A DNA stretch of 64,000 bases from Pedobacter sp. PACM 27299 (lineage in GTDB: Bacteria; Bacteroidota; Bacteroidia; Sphingobacteriales; Sphingobacteriaceae), in assembly GCF_001412655.1 (NCBI RefSeq), contig NZ_CP012996.1, positions 1,426,001 to 1,490,000 on the forward strand, in the 5' to 3' direction. This document shows positions 1 to 8,707 of the stretch, in pieces. The notes below the pieces were generated by a model that was not told the DNA's origin, searched no databases, and saw only the letters and a program-made list of their open reading frames with translations. Made by a program: the position numbers and the translations under genes. Position 1 is the first letter of the stretch; each line of letters opens with the position of its first letter.

Positions 1-279
1 ACCAGACAATACTTTGATCAACATGCTCACTAGACCTTTCACAATCATCGCATCACTATCTGCTTTAAAAAATACTTTCCCATCCTGGTAGGAAGCTATC
101 AGCCATACGCTCGACTGACATCCTTTTATCTTATGATCGTTAGTTTTATAAGCTTCCTCTAATTCCGGTAATTGTTTTCCTAAATCAATCAGGTATTCGT
201 ATTTGTCCTCCCAGCTGTCAAACATGGAAAAATCGGAGATGATTTCTTTTTCTATTTCGGAGATGTTCTTTTGATTCAT
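1..279 (-). CDS. sufE: SufE cysteine desulfurase activator (3' part outside window)
   Basis: The first 93 codons of a SufE-family protein are visible; the rest lies beyond the window edge. SufE accepts persulfide sulfur from SufS and passes it to the SufBCD scaffold in the cytoplasm. The acceptor cysteine is visible at residue 54 in the motif KGCQSSVW, preceded by the family-typical stretch YEYLIDLGKQLPEL. The ATG overlaps the TAA stop of sufS by one base (TAATG), which indicates translational coupling and a place as the last recognised gene of the suf operon. Confidence 0.9.
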   Translation of the reverse strand, partial: MNQKNISEIEKEIISDFSMFDSWEDKYEYLIDLGKQLPELEEAYKTNDHKIKGCQSSVWLIASYQDGKVFFKADSDAMIVKGLVSMLIKVLSG

Positions 280-1586
280 TAGGATAACATTTTAATAGCT
301 TTATAAATTCCTGCAATAAGCCCATCTATTTCTTCTTTCGTATTATAAACTGCAAAAGAAGCCCTTACTGTGCCGGGAATACCAAATCGCTTCATCAATG
401 GCTGAGTGCAATGGTGCCCGGTTCTGACGGCTATTCCCAGGTTGTCCAGTAGGATACCCATGTCTTGAGGGTGGGTGTTTTTGATGATGAATGAAACCAG
501 GCTTACTTTTTCTTTTGCTTTTCCGATGAGTTTTAAACCCGGTATGTTTTCTAGCTGACCTGTTGCATAATGAAGTAATTCATGCTCATGTTTTCTGATT
601 TGATCTTTTCCTATGCTTTTGATAAAGTCGAAAGCTGTTTTTAAAGCAATGGTATCGGCAATATTTGGTGTTCCGGCTTCATATTTATAGGGAAGGTCAT
701 TGTAGGTAGTCAGTTCAAAACTCACTTCTTTAATCATTTCACCACCACCTTGAAAAACAGGCATCGCTTCCAAAAGCTCCTGTTTTCCATAAAGCACTCC
801 TATGCCAGTAGGAGCGTATAACTTATGTCCCGAAAAAGCGAAAAAATCACAGTCCAGATCTAGCACATCAATGTCCAGATGTACTGCGGATTGGGCACCA
901 TCTACCAATACTTTTGCCCCAAATTGATGCGCCATTGCAATCATTTCTTTTACAGGATTAACAGTTCCCAAAGCATTTGAGACATGTACAATGGCAACGA
1001 TTTTTGTTTTTTCGCTGAGTAACTGCTGATATTGGTCCATAGAAAGGGTTCCATCATCCAATACAGGAATCACCTTTAAAACCGCATTTTTCTCCTGACA
1101 TAGCATCTGCCAGGGTACAATATTAGAGTGATGTTCCATTCCTGAGATTAAAATTTCATCTCCGGCTTTGATATTTTGCCTGCCCCAGGTATAGGCAACC
1201 AGGTTGATTGCTTCAGTGGTTCCCCGGGTAAAAACTATTTCTTCTACCATTGCTGCCCCAATGAACTCCTGAACCGCATATCGACTCGCTTCATAAGCTA
1301 ATGTAGCTTCTTCTGCCAACGTATGTATTCCGCGGTGGATATTGGCGTTATAGCGGCTGTAATAATCGCTTAGCGCATCTATGACAGCCTGAGGTTTTTG
1401 AGAAGTTGCCGCGTTATCAAAATAAATCAGATTTTTCTCATTCACCTTTCTACTTAGAATGGGGAATTGTGTTCTGATGGCTTGTACATCAAAAGAGACC
1501 TTTTTGTAATCAGCAATACTGGCTTGTTCGTCTGATTCAATGTGTTTGTCTATTGATAGAGAAGATTTGGAGGCTGGCGTTTTCAT
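279..1586 (-). CDS. sufS: SufS cysteine desulfurase
   Basis: A group II PLP-dependent cysteine desulfurase of 435 residues that releases sulfur from L-cysteine as an enzyme-bound persulfide for Fe-S cluster assembly. The PLP lysine is K255 in SGHKLYAPTG and the catalytic cysteine is C393 in RTGHHCTQPLM, the short-loop motif of SufS rather than IscS enzymes. About 30 residues precede the usual start of the family, and I see no motif in them. It lies one base downstream of sufD and overlaps sufE by one base, inside a five-gene operon. Function is confident from motifs and context. Confidence 0.95.
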   Translation of the reverse strand: MKTPASKSSLSIDKHIESDEQASIADYKKVSFDVQAIRTQFPILSRKVNEKNLIYFDNAATSQKPQAVIDALSDYYSRYNANIHRGIHTLAEEATLAYEASRYAVQEFIGAAMVEEIVFTRGTTEAINLVAYTWGRQNIKAGDEILISGMEHHSNIVPWQMLCQEKNAVLKVIPVLDDGTLSMDQYQQLLSEKTKIVAIVHVSNALGTVNPVKEMIAMAHQFGAKVLVDGAQSAVHLDIDVLDLDCDFFAFSGHKLYAPTGIGVLYGKQELLEAMPVFQGGGEMIKEVSFELTTYNDLPYKYEAGTPNIADTIALKTAFDFIKSIGKDQIRKHEHELLHYATGQLENIPGLKLIGKAKEKVSLVSFIIKNTHPQDMGILLDNLGIAVRTGHHCTQPLMKRFGIPGTVRASFAVYNTKEEIDGLIAGIYKAIKMLS

Positions 1587-1587
1587 T

Positions 1588-2898
1588 TTATGAACTGGCT
1601 AAGTGAGCTAAAATTAATTGTTCAACATGCTTGCGTAAAGGTTCCAGTTTGATTTGATTTAAAATATCTGATGAAAAGGCCTGTAATAATAAGGACTCCG
1701 CGGATTTTAAAGGAATTCCCCTTGCTCTTAAATAGAACATCGCTTCTTCATCCAGCTGTCCAACGGTACAGCCATGAGAACACTTAACATCATCGGCAAA
1801 GATCTCCAGCTGCGGCTTGGCATTTATCGTGGCCAGGTCTGACAAAATGATATTTTTGCTGGATTGATAAGCATTGGTCTTTTGCGCATCCGGCTGTACA
1901 ATGATTCTTCCACTGAAAATTCCGGTTGCAGTATCATTCGCTATTCCTTTGTAAAGCTGATTACTGAAGCAATTTGGCTGCTTATTGTCCACCAAAGTGT
2001 GATGGTCTACATGGCTTTTCCCTTTTAAAAGAGAAAGACCGTATAGGTGTGTTTCATTACCCGGAGAGTCTAAAATGAGGTTCAGGTTGTTACGGATCAC
2101 TCCGCCATTCAGGGAAATCGTTAAGGATTGCACATAGCTTTTTCCAATTTGATGGATCTGTGTACTGCTCAGCTGTGCTGCATTTGGCCCGTCATTTTGA
2201 AGTTTATAATAAGCTAGAAATGCACGCTCTTCCAGGACAATTTCTATAACCTCATTACTAAAACTTTCCATGCTGCCTAGCGTCGTATAGGTTTCTACAA
2301 GCTGTAAATTAGAGTTTTCTGCCAAATAGACGAGGCTGCGTGGCTGGGAAATAATATTTTCTGTAGTGGCCTGAGTAATGTGGTGCAAATACAAAGGCAG
2401 CTCCAATTGCTGCCCCTTAGGAAGGTAAATGAAAACACCTTCTTGTATAAATGCAGTGTTTAGCGCATGAAGACCATCTTTCAGATATTTACTGCTGCTG
2501 CCTAAATGTTCTTTTACGATTTTTTGATAAGGTCCGGCAGCCGCTGTTTCCAATGGTAAAATGACCAGTTCTTTTTCAGAAGAACGGATCTTTGATAAGC
2601 CAGGCATAAATCGTCCATCAATAAAATAGAGCACATTGGCTTCATTTTGTCCAGGTAAATTAAGCGCTTCCAAGGCCGAATAACTAAGCTCTTCCTGGGA
2701 ATTGTCTTTTGAAAACTGATAGTTCTTTTCAAATAAGCTGCTGATGTTCGTGTATTTCCATTCTTCCAGTTTAGACGTTGGTAATCCTGATCGATTAAAG
2801 TTCTCAAAAGCAGCTTTACTCAGTTCCTTTATGGTATCGGTAGAATCATCATCGGCTAAACCTTCAAATTGATCTTTAAAATAAGCGATGTTGGTCAT
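1588..2898 (-). CDS. sufD: SufD, scaffold subunit of the SufBCD complex
   Basis: A 436-residue SufB/SufD-family protein. SufD forms a heterodimer with SufB on which nascent Fe-S clusters are built, with SufC supplying ATP hydrolysis. The conserved C-terminal block is visible (FADDVKCSHGCTVGQLD, about residues 367-383, followed by FYLRARGI), and the middle of the protein has the expected beta-helix-like character. The start follows a repeat-rich 80-bp spacer after sufC. The stop lies directly next to the sufS start, in line with one polycistronic mRNA. Confidence 0.93.
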   Translation of the reverse strand: MTNIAYFKDQFEGLADDDSTDTIKELSKAAFENFNRSGLPTSKLEEWKYTNISSLFEKNYQFSKDNSQEELSYSALEALNLPGQNEANVLYFIDGRFMPGLSKIRSSEKELVILPLETAAAGPYQKIVKEHLGSSSKYLKDGLHALNTAFIQEGVFIYLPKGQQLELPLYLHHITQATTENIISQPRSLVYLAENSNLQLVETYTTLGSMESFSNEVIEIVLEERAFLAYYKLQNDGPNAAQLSSTQIHQIGKSYVQSLTISLNGGVIRNNLNLILDSPGNETHLYGLSLLKGKSHVDHHTLVDNKQPNCFSNQLYKGIANDTATGIFSGRIIVQPDAQKTNAYQSSKNIILSDLATINAKPQLEIFADDVKCSHGCTVGQLDEEAMFYLRARGIPLKSAESLLLQAFSSDILNQIKLEPLRKHVEQLILAHLASS

Positions 2899-2978
2899 TA
2901 TCTTTTCTTTTTAAGGAGATCCTTTTAAGGAGAGCTCATTGTTTTTAAGGAGAATCCATTGTTTTTAAAAAGGATCGC
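2899..2978. repeat. Degenerate short direct repeats in the sufC-sufD spacer
   Basis: The 11-mer TTTTAAGGAGA occurs three times (2909-2919, 2923-2933, 2943-2953), and a diverged fourth copy sits at 2963-2974. On the transcribed strand this reads as repeated TCTCCTTAAAA. It fills almost the whole spacer between the sufC stop and the sufD start; no ORF or terminator is visible. The function is unknown; slippage-driven duplication or an RNA processing or translation-tuning segment are both possible. Confidence 0.6.
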
Positions 2979-3745
2979 TTATGCTTTTGCAGCTAAATCT
3001 GTTTCATCAGTAATGAAATCGTATCCTCTTTCTTCCAGTTCCATGGCGAGTTCTTTACTACCTGATTTAACAATTCGGCCATTGTAAAGTACATGTACAT
3101 AGTCTGGCTGGATATAATCCAGGAGTCGCTGGTAATGGGTGATCAATAGTATCGCACGGTGTTCGTTTCTCAATTGATTGATGCCATTGGCCACAATACG
3201 CAAGGCATCAATGTCGAGTCCGGAATCTGTTTCATCTAGGATGGCAAGTTGGGGCTCCAGCATGGCCATCTGAAATATCTCATTACGTTTCTTTTCTCCT
3301 CCAGAAAAGCCTTCATTAATGGAACGGCTGAGTAAAGATTGATCAATTTCTACCAAAGCCATTTTTTCTTTCATGGTCTTCAAAAAGCGAGGGCATCCAG
3401 GGGTTCCTGTCCATGATACTTGCGCTTTTCATTGACTGCGGCTTTAATAAAATTTGTTGTGCTCAGTCCTGGGATTTCAACAGGATATTGCAGGGCCAGA
3501 AATAAGCCCTCCCTAGCACGGTCTTCAATAGATAAATCCAATAGATTTTTATCTAAAAAGGTAATGCTGCCTTCGGTCACTTCATATTCTTCTCTTCCTG
3601 CAAGTACAGAGGCTAGTGTGCTTTTTCCGGAGCCATTTGGCCCCATAATCGCATGGACTTCTCCGGCTTTGATGTCCAGATTGATACCCTTCAGGATCTC
3701 TTTGCCCTCAATATTTGCGTGTATATTTTTAATAGATAACATCAT
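2979..3745 (-). pseudogene. sufC: SufC ATPase, split by a frame change (two ORFs)
   Basis: Together the two ORFs make a full-length SufC ABC ATPase (about 255 residues). The upstream ORF (3380-3745) has the Walker A motif GPNGSGKST at residues 35-43 and ends in GCT TTT TGA; the downstream one (2979-3383) has the signature FSGGEKKR and Walker [13 protein letters not shown]. They join seamlessly if the ribosome slips back one base, or if the T run (3382-3386 on the minus strand) has six rather than five T: the product then reads [11 protein letters not shown]. The downstream ORF could also begin at a TTG that overlaps the TGA. SufC is needed by the intact SufB/D/S/E around it, so a sequencing error, frameshifting or transcript slippage is more likely than decay. 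I use the pseudogene type only to mark the broken frame. Confidence 0.85.
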
Positions 3746-3769
3746 ATTTGAAATTTTAAGGATTTGAAA

Positions 3770-5215
3770 TTAGCCTACGCTACCTTCCATGCTGATGGCG
3801 AGTAATTTTTGAGCTTCAATAGCAAATTCCATTGGTAATTGATTCATCACTTCTTTAGCAAAACCGTTTACGATCAGTGCGACCGCGGCTTCTGCGTCAA
3901 TGCCCCTTTGACGACAATAGAAAAGTTGGTCTTCTCCAATTTTAGAAGTCGTCGCTTCATGCTCGATAATGGCGGTTTTATTTTTTACTTCTATATAAGG
4001 AAAAGTATGTGCACCACATTTATCACCTAATAAAAGGGAGTCACATTGCGAGTAATTGCGGGCATTAATGGCGCCTTTCGCTGTACGAACCAGTCCGCGG
4101 TAACTATTCTGACTTTGTCCGGCAGAAATTCCTTTGGCCACAATTCTACTTCTCGTATGTTTTCCAAGATGTATCATTTTAGTCCCCGTATCTGCTTGCT
4201 GGTGGTGATTGGTAAAGGCTACTGAATAGAATTCACCAATAGAATAGTCTCCTTTGAGGATCACACTTGGATATTTCCAGGTGATAGCCGAACCGGTTTC
4301 TACCTGTGTCCAGGAGATTTTAGCATAGTCTCCCTGGCAAATACCGCGTTTAGTCACAAAATTATAAATTCCTCCATTCCCTTCCTTATCACCAGGATAC
4401 CAGTTTTGAACCGTAGAATATTTAATTTCTGCCTTTTCCATCGCAATCAGTTCTACCACTGCGGCATGTAATTGATTTTCATCTCTCATTGGTGCAGTAC
4501 AACCTTCCAGGTAGCTCACATAGCTTCCTTCTTCTGCAATGATCAATGTTCTTTCAAATTGACCAGAGTTTTCGGCATTGATTCTGAAATAAGTAGAGAG
4601 TTCCATTGGGCATCGTACTCCTTTTGGAATATAACAGAAAGATCCATCCGTAAAAACTGCAGCATTTAGGGCAGCGAAGTAATTGTCGGTCATTGGCACT
4701 ACCGAGCCCAGGTATTTCTTTACCAGTTCCGGATGTTTTTGAATGGCTTCACTGATGGAACAAAAGATGACCCCAATTTCGGACAACTGTTCTTTAAAAG
4801 AGGTCGCAATCGATACACTGTCCATCACCACATCAACTGCTACTCCTGTAAGCCTCTTTTGTTCATTCAAGGAAATGCCTAGTTTTTCAAAAGTTTTTAG
4901 GAGTTCCGGATCAACTTCATCCAGACTGTTGAGCTGCTCTTTTTGTTTAGGTGCCGCATAATAAATAATATCCTGATAATTAATTGGCGGGTGTTTGATA
5001 TTGGCCCAGTTGGGCTCAGCCAGTTTTAACCAATAAGCATAGGCTTTAAGTCGCCAGGCAAGCATCCAGTCCGGCTCGTTTTTTTTCTTAGAAATGAGTG
5101 TAATCACCCCCTCATTTAATCCTTTTGGGAGGGTATCTGTATCTATTTTTGTAACAAAGCCGTACTTGTAATCATTTAGTGCGGATTGCTCCAACATATC
5201 CAAATCTTCATTCAT
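3770..5215 (-). CDS. sufB: SufB, Fe-S cluster scaffold
   Basis: A 481-residue SufB, the main scaffold of the SufBCD complex, in the cytoplasm. Family hallmarks are visible: [13 protein letters not shown], the block [20 protein letters not shown], and the C-terminal [18 protein letters not shown] whose cysteines belong to the cluster-assembly region. It is the first gene of the suf operon, about 35 bp downstream of the predicted transcription start, and is followed by sufC after 24 bp. I see no sequence abnormality. Confidence 0.95.
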   Translation of the reverse strand: MNEDLDMLEQSALNDYKYGFVTKIDTDTLPKGLNEGVITLISKKKNEPDWMLAWRLKAYAYWLKLAEPNWANIKHPPINYQDIIYYAAPKQKEQLNSLDEVDPELLKTFEKLGISLNEQKRLTGVAVDVVMDSVSIATSFKEQLSEIGVIFCSISEAIQKHPELVKKYLGSVVPMTDNYFAALNAAVFTDGSFCYIPKGVRCPMELSTYFRINAENSGQFERTLIIAEEGSYVSYLEGCTAPMRDENQLHAAVVELIAMEKAEIKYSTVQNWYPGDKEGNGGIYNFVTKRGICQGDYAKISWTQVETGSAITWKYPSVILKGDYSIGEFYSVAFTNHHQQADTGTKMIHLGKHTRSRIVAKGISAGQSQNSYRGLVRTAKGAINARNYSQCDSLLLGDKCGAHTFPYIEVKNKTAIIEHEATTSKIGEDQLFYCRQRGIDAEAAVALIVNGFAKEVMNQLPMEFAIEAQKLLAISMEGSVG

Positions 5216-5257
5216 GATATTGGTGTTTTATATGGTGCTCACAATAACTGTACCCTA

Positions 5258-5290
5258 TAAAGATACGGCTAAACGCTGGCGCATACAAAA
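5258..5290 (-). promoter_or_regulatory. Promoter of the suf operon
   Basis: On the minus strand, TTTTG (5286-5290) is followed after exactly 20 bp by TATCTTTA (5258-5265). This fits the Bacteroidota housekeeping promoter TTG-N~20-TAnnTTTG with one change in the last base. Transcription would start near 5250-5254, leaving a leader of about 35 nt before sufB. I see no clear IscR- or Fur-like operator. Confidence 0.6.
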
Positions 5291-5501
5291 AATCAAAAAC
5301 AGCTAAATGTAAGATTTATAGTGTGTTCTGTGGTTAAATAGAGTAGGAGAGTCCATTTTTATGCCTGGAATCGAAGCTTGGATTTCCTGTAAAAGTAAAA
5401 AGCCTGATTACAAAATTGCAATGCCCTGATAAAGCGTATAACTTTTTAGGAACATTGACAATCTTATGATCAAGCTTCTTTTTTAGGTGGTAATTTATAG
5501 C

Positions 5502-7184
5502 TTATTCCTGATCAGCAATTAATACACCGGAAACATTCCAGGAGCTGAAGCTGGTGCCTTCAGGTTTTCCAAGAGGAATTGCAACTTGCAGGGTATGTTT
5601 TCCCGGACTTAAGTTCTCCAATGGGATTTCTACAGGAAGGGTTAGTGTTCCAGGGCACCAGTTTGAACGACTTAAATCTGAAGAAGAAAGACCATTTCCG
5701 AAATTACCAGAAGAAGGGTTGCTGAAACGGTACGTTGCACAATCTTCTCTCCAGGGAATAAAGTGATAAACCCTTTTCCCATCTACAAAAAGTTCATTCA
5801 GTTTCGGAACAAATTCATCGCCTTTACCCCAGCCGCCATGGCCGGTTGTGAGGTACCTTAAACGAAGGTTTTTCAAGCCTTGCGGTACATCAATTGTGAC
5901 TGTTAAGGAATCTTTTTCGAACATAGTTCCGTATTCTTGTCCAGCCATCTCCATTAGGTTGGTGGTATTAAATACAGGCATGAGGTAAGATTTTTTTTCT
6001 TTCTCTTTTTCGCCCTCGTATCCTGGATAATAATTTAGATTCAAACTCACCGTGTGTCCACCTTTATCGTAGTTTCCGATAAACACACCAATCCAAACTT
6101 CGCCTTGCAATTTTGGTGCAAGCAGGGTAATGTCTTGTTTGTAAATGACAGAATCTGCCCAGTTGTATCCTTTGATTTTTGCCTGTTCATTGAAATGTTT
6201 TACCCCAAAGGAGGTGAAGAAACGCATCAGTTCCAGCGGTGGTAGATAATTATCTGTCGCAATTACCCCTTGATATTTTTTGCCATTACGGGCACTGTAC
6301 ACTGGTAAAGTCTTTAAGCCATTTTGCAAAGCATCCAGGAAAGAAATAGACTTATCTACCGGAATCATAAATACGGAACCTGTTCTGTCATAAGCATCAC
6401 CATTAGAATTTTGGATCAGTTCAGCAAAAACGGATTGCCCCGCTTTTACGGTTGGAAGTTTTACTTTTTTAAGAATTACCGTACCGCCAGAAAAATGATA
6501 AGTGGCATTCAACTGATCAGCTGCAGGGTTCTCTATTTTATTTCCAAAACTGATCTTTTCCTTATTGAAGATACTGATCGTTTGGTAACGACTTTCAATC
6601 ATTTGACGCTGATAAGCGGCTTCGTCAAGCAGACTGCCCCATTGTTTTGGCCAGGCAAGTTCCTCGGCTTTTACTTTGCGGTAATCCATCTTTTTCGCGT
6701 AAGTTTCTGTATTGCCATTGCGGATGGTTTTTAAAATAAGACCAAGTCCCGGTGCAATAGTCAGGTCGGGCGTTCCCTTAATTTTCAAGTCGTTTGTGTA
6801 CCATATTTCAATGGTATTGGAACGGATAAACACCTTTGCTTTTTTGCAGGGGATACCCATGATGGTATCTATACCTGCAATTAGTTCTGCCGATACATAT
6901 TCAGAGAACGGTTTTTTTAAGGTGTATAGATTTCCGTTGCTATTCAGTACCTGATAGGTAGCTGCTTCCGAAAATTGCAGAAATTGTTCTTGTTTTGCCT
7001 GGCGTTCCTGACCGGAGATTCTGGCTTGACTTCCTTTGATAAAAAGTTTTTTTTCTCCGCCAACTTCTTTGCCGTTACTGCGGGAACCATAAGTGATGAC
7101 TGCTTCTGTGGCTTGTGTGTTTTTTTGTGCGAATAAAGCAGTGCTGATGAATAGCATTGCGATGCTAAATAAATGGGTCTTCAT
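5502..7184 (-). CDS. Secreted PNGase F-type peptide-N-glycosidase with extra N-terminal domain
   Basis: A 560-residue exported protein (signal peptide MKTHLFSIAMLFISTALFAQ). The C-terminal half closely follows PNGase F: a first jelly-roll with ELMRFFTSFGVKHFNE and QDITLLAPKLQGEVWIGVFI, then the second with TTGHGGWGKGDEF, IPWREDCATYRF and SSSDLSRSNWCPG. Such enzymes cleave the N-glycan-asparagine bond and release whole glycans from glycoproteins. About 190 extra N-terminal residues contain TIAPGLGLIL, reminiscent of GLPGLI-family proteins and of the N-terminal bowl domain of type II PNGase F. The catalytic residues cannot be placed with certainty by eye. The gene stands alone, bounded by tRNA genes upstream and the suf operon downstream. 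A role in feeding on host or plant glycoproteins is inferred. Confidence 0.85.
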   Translation of the reverse strand: MKTHLFSIAMLFISTALFAQKNTQATEAVITYGSRSNGKEVGGEKKLFIKGSQARISGQERQAKQEQFLQFSEAATYQVLNSNGNLYTLKKPFSEYVSAELIAGIDTIMGIPCKKAKVFIRSNTIEIWYTNDLKIKGTPDLTIAPGLGLILKTIRNGNTETYAKKMDYRKVKAEELAWPKQWGSLLDEAAYQRQMIESRYQTISIFNKEKISFGNKIENPAADQLNATYHFSGGTVILKKVKLPTVKAGQSVFAELIQNSNGDAYDRTGSVFMIPVDKSISFLDALQNGLKTLPVYSARNGKKYQGVIATDNYLPPLELMRFFTSFGVKHFNEQAKIKGYNWADSVIYKQDITLLAPKLQGEVWIGVFIGNYDKGGHTVSLNLNYYPGYEGEKEKEKKSYLMPVFNTTNLMEMAGQEYGTMFEKDSLTVTIDVPQGLKNLRLRYLTTGHGGWGKGDEFVPKLNELFVDGKRVYHFIPWREDCATYRFSNPSSGNFGNGLSSSDLSRSNWCPGTLTLPVEIPLENLSPGKHTLQVAIPLGKPEGTSFSSWNVSGVLIADQE

Positions 7185-7275
7185 AGGCGATAAAGCTAAG
7201 AATTATTCTGGTAGGGGATAGAATCACCCTTCTGAAATTTCTATTGATTCGCCGCAGGTATTTAAAATTTTAGTC

Positions 7276-7308
7276 AAAAAAAAGCCTCTTTACGGGCTGT
7301 AAAGAGGC
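7276..7308 (-). terminator. Rho-independent terminator after tRNA-Leu
   Basis: A 10-bp stem (7284-7293 with 7299-7308), loop of 5 nt and a run of eight T on the minus strand directly after the tRNA-Gly/tRNA-Leu unit. Confidence 0.85.
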
Positions 7309-7312
7309 AATG

Positions 7313-7397
7313 TACTCAGAGCGGGAATCGAACCCGCACGACTTTTAAGGTCACAGGATTTTAAGTCCTGCGTGTCTACCAGTTCCACCATCTGAGC
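7313..7397 (-). tRNA. tRNA-Leu (UAA anticodon), copy 1
   Basis: An 85-nt cloverleaf with a 7-bp acceptor stem, the long variable arm typical of leucine tRNA, the T-loop sequence GGTTCGATTCC and the anticodon loop CTTAAAA (UAA anticodon). CCA is not encoded. It is identical to the copy at 10146-10230 and is co-transcribed behind a tRNA-Gly. Confidence 0.95.
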
Positions 7398-7419
7398 AGG
7401 TATTAACCTTTTAAATTAA

Positions 7420-7441
7420 ATCCCTTCTATCTGGAAGGGAT
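7420..7441 (-). other. Hairpin in the Gly-Leu tRNA spacer, copy 1
   Basis: An 8-bp stem (7420-7427 with 7434-7441) and 6-nt loop between tRNA-Gly and tRNA-Leu. The second module has a hairpin of different sequence at the same place (10256-10274), so structure rather than sequence is kept. It may guide processing of the dicistronic tRNA precursor. Confidence 0.5.
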
Positions 7442-7444
7442 TAG

Positions 7445-7517
<73 letters not shown>

Positions 7518-7520
7518 GTT

Positions 7521-8058
7521 GATGACGATACGAAGATAGGTATTGTTTTGACTTTTTTATACTCCTCAGGGAAGATTTCACCGAATACACTGGATTTCAA
7601 GTAGAAAAAAATAATTTATTTTTTCTTGCCCTCTATTTTTAACTTAATATATCCAGTTTAAACCCATAAAACAGCCATTGTACTTCGTAAATGAGCTTGT
7701 GTTTTTTAAAGAAAAGCATTATTGTCCCTAAATTTCGGTCATAGCGACAAAAACGCAACAGAAATTCTATTCCTCAGCAATCAATTTTATGCTTTCATAG
7801 GATCAATTATATAGTTTCAGTCTAATGGGTTTAAAATAAATTATATATTAGTAAAACTAACGCAGCCCAGATAAAAACTATCTGGATAAAATGAATAAGT
7901 ACAGAAACGCGATCATCTAAATGAAATACTTAGAAATGTGTATGTATTTCACTTAAATAGTTCCTATTATTTTTATTCCATAAAGGGAAATAAGAATATT
8001 ATGATAGTGCCAGTCGGAAGTATAAATAGTATTGAATTGATAAATAATAAAAGACTAA
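7521..8058. other. Intergenic stretch without recognised gene
   Basis: About 540 bp of AT-rich DNA between tRNA-Gly copy 1 and the small membrane gene. The part next to the tRNA (about 7530-7605) resembles the flank of tRNA-Gly copy 2 (about 8580-8660): both contain a TATCTTCG box just upstream of the tRNA and the string ACTGGATTTCAAG further out. The rest shows no ORF, repeat or stable hairpin that I can defend. Confidence 0.5.
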
Positions 8059-8307
8059 ATGATGAAAAAGAAAATAACTGAAATGAATAATGAAGAGCTC
8101 ATTTTAAATGAAAAAATAGCTAAGACGGCTGCGTTTACTTTTATAGGAATTTTAATCATTTCCTTGGTAGTCATCGTTTCCTTAATGTTCAACAAGGGGT
8201 TTACTGCATTAATCGTGACGCCTATCGCATTACTTCCTATATTGATTCTTCTCCTGAATAACTGGAATGAAACTAAAAAAGAAATAAAGTCCAGGAATTT
8301 ATCATAA
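8059..8307 (+). CDS. Small two-helix membrane protein of unknown function
   Basis: An 82-residue ORF beginning with two consecutive ATG codons, so the start may be 8059 or 8062. A charged N-terminus is followed by two hydrophobic segments, about residues 26-47 and 50-66, and a basic C-terminal tail (WNETKKEIKSRN), which suggests an inner-membrane hairpin. I do not recognise the family. It lies alone on the plus strand between two tRNA-Gly copies. The clear membrane pattern makes it plausible, but no promoter box of the common type is seen. Confidence 0.5.
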   Translation: MMKKKITEMNNEELILNEKIAKTAAFTFIGILIISLVVIVSLMFNKGFTALIVTPIALLPILILLLNNWNETKKEIKSRNLS

Positions 8308-8470
8308 GACTTCCCTGCTGAGTTCAAAATAGCTACTCAGCTTTCAAAGATCCAGGCGAATAGGTGTTTCATCCTGTTAAGAATAGAAGGGCAGCGCTGG
8401 TTTCTGCGCTTTCTTTGCGCTGAGAAAGAAGATTTAGGGATGATTTGCCGAATAATTTCTGGCTGAAAAT

Positions 8471-8498
8471 AAAAAAGCCTTCCAATGGAAGGCTTTTT
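8471..8498 (-). terminator. Rho-independent terminator after tRNA-Gly copy 2
   Basis: A GCCTTCC/GGAAGGC stem extended by A/T pairs with a tight loop and a T run on the minus strand, beginning two bases after the tRNA. Confidence 0.85.
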
Positions 8499-8499
8499 G

Positions 8500-8572
<73 letters not shown>

Positions 8573-8707
8573 TGTTAACGTGCCACGAAGATATGGATAG
8601 TTTTTATTTTTCTGCAAACTCTTTTTAATATTTCATCGAAGCGACTGGATTTCAAGGATTAAAATTTTAATTGCAGTCTTCCCAGCATAACTCAACTGAG
8701 TTTTTTG

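Noticed and set aside
3420..3767. Plus-strand ORF antisense to sufC
   Set aside because: It lies fully opposite the strongly conserved SufC frame and has no start signal or family resemblance.
6324..6734. 136-residue plus-strand ORF opposite the PNGase F-like gene
   Set aside because: A shadow of a real gene with clear domain motifs on the other strand.
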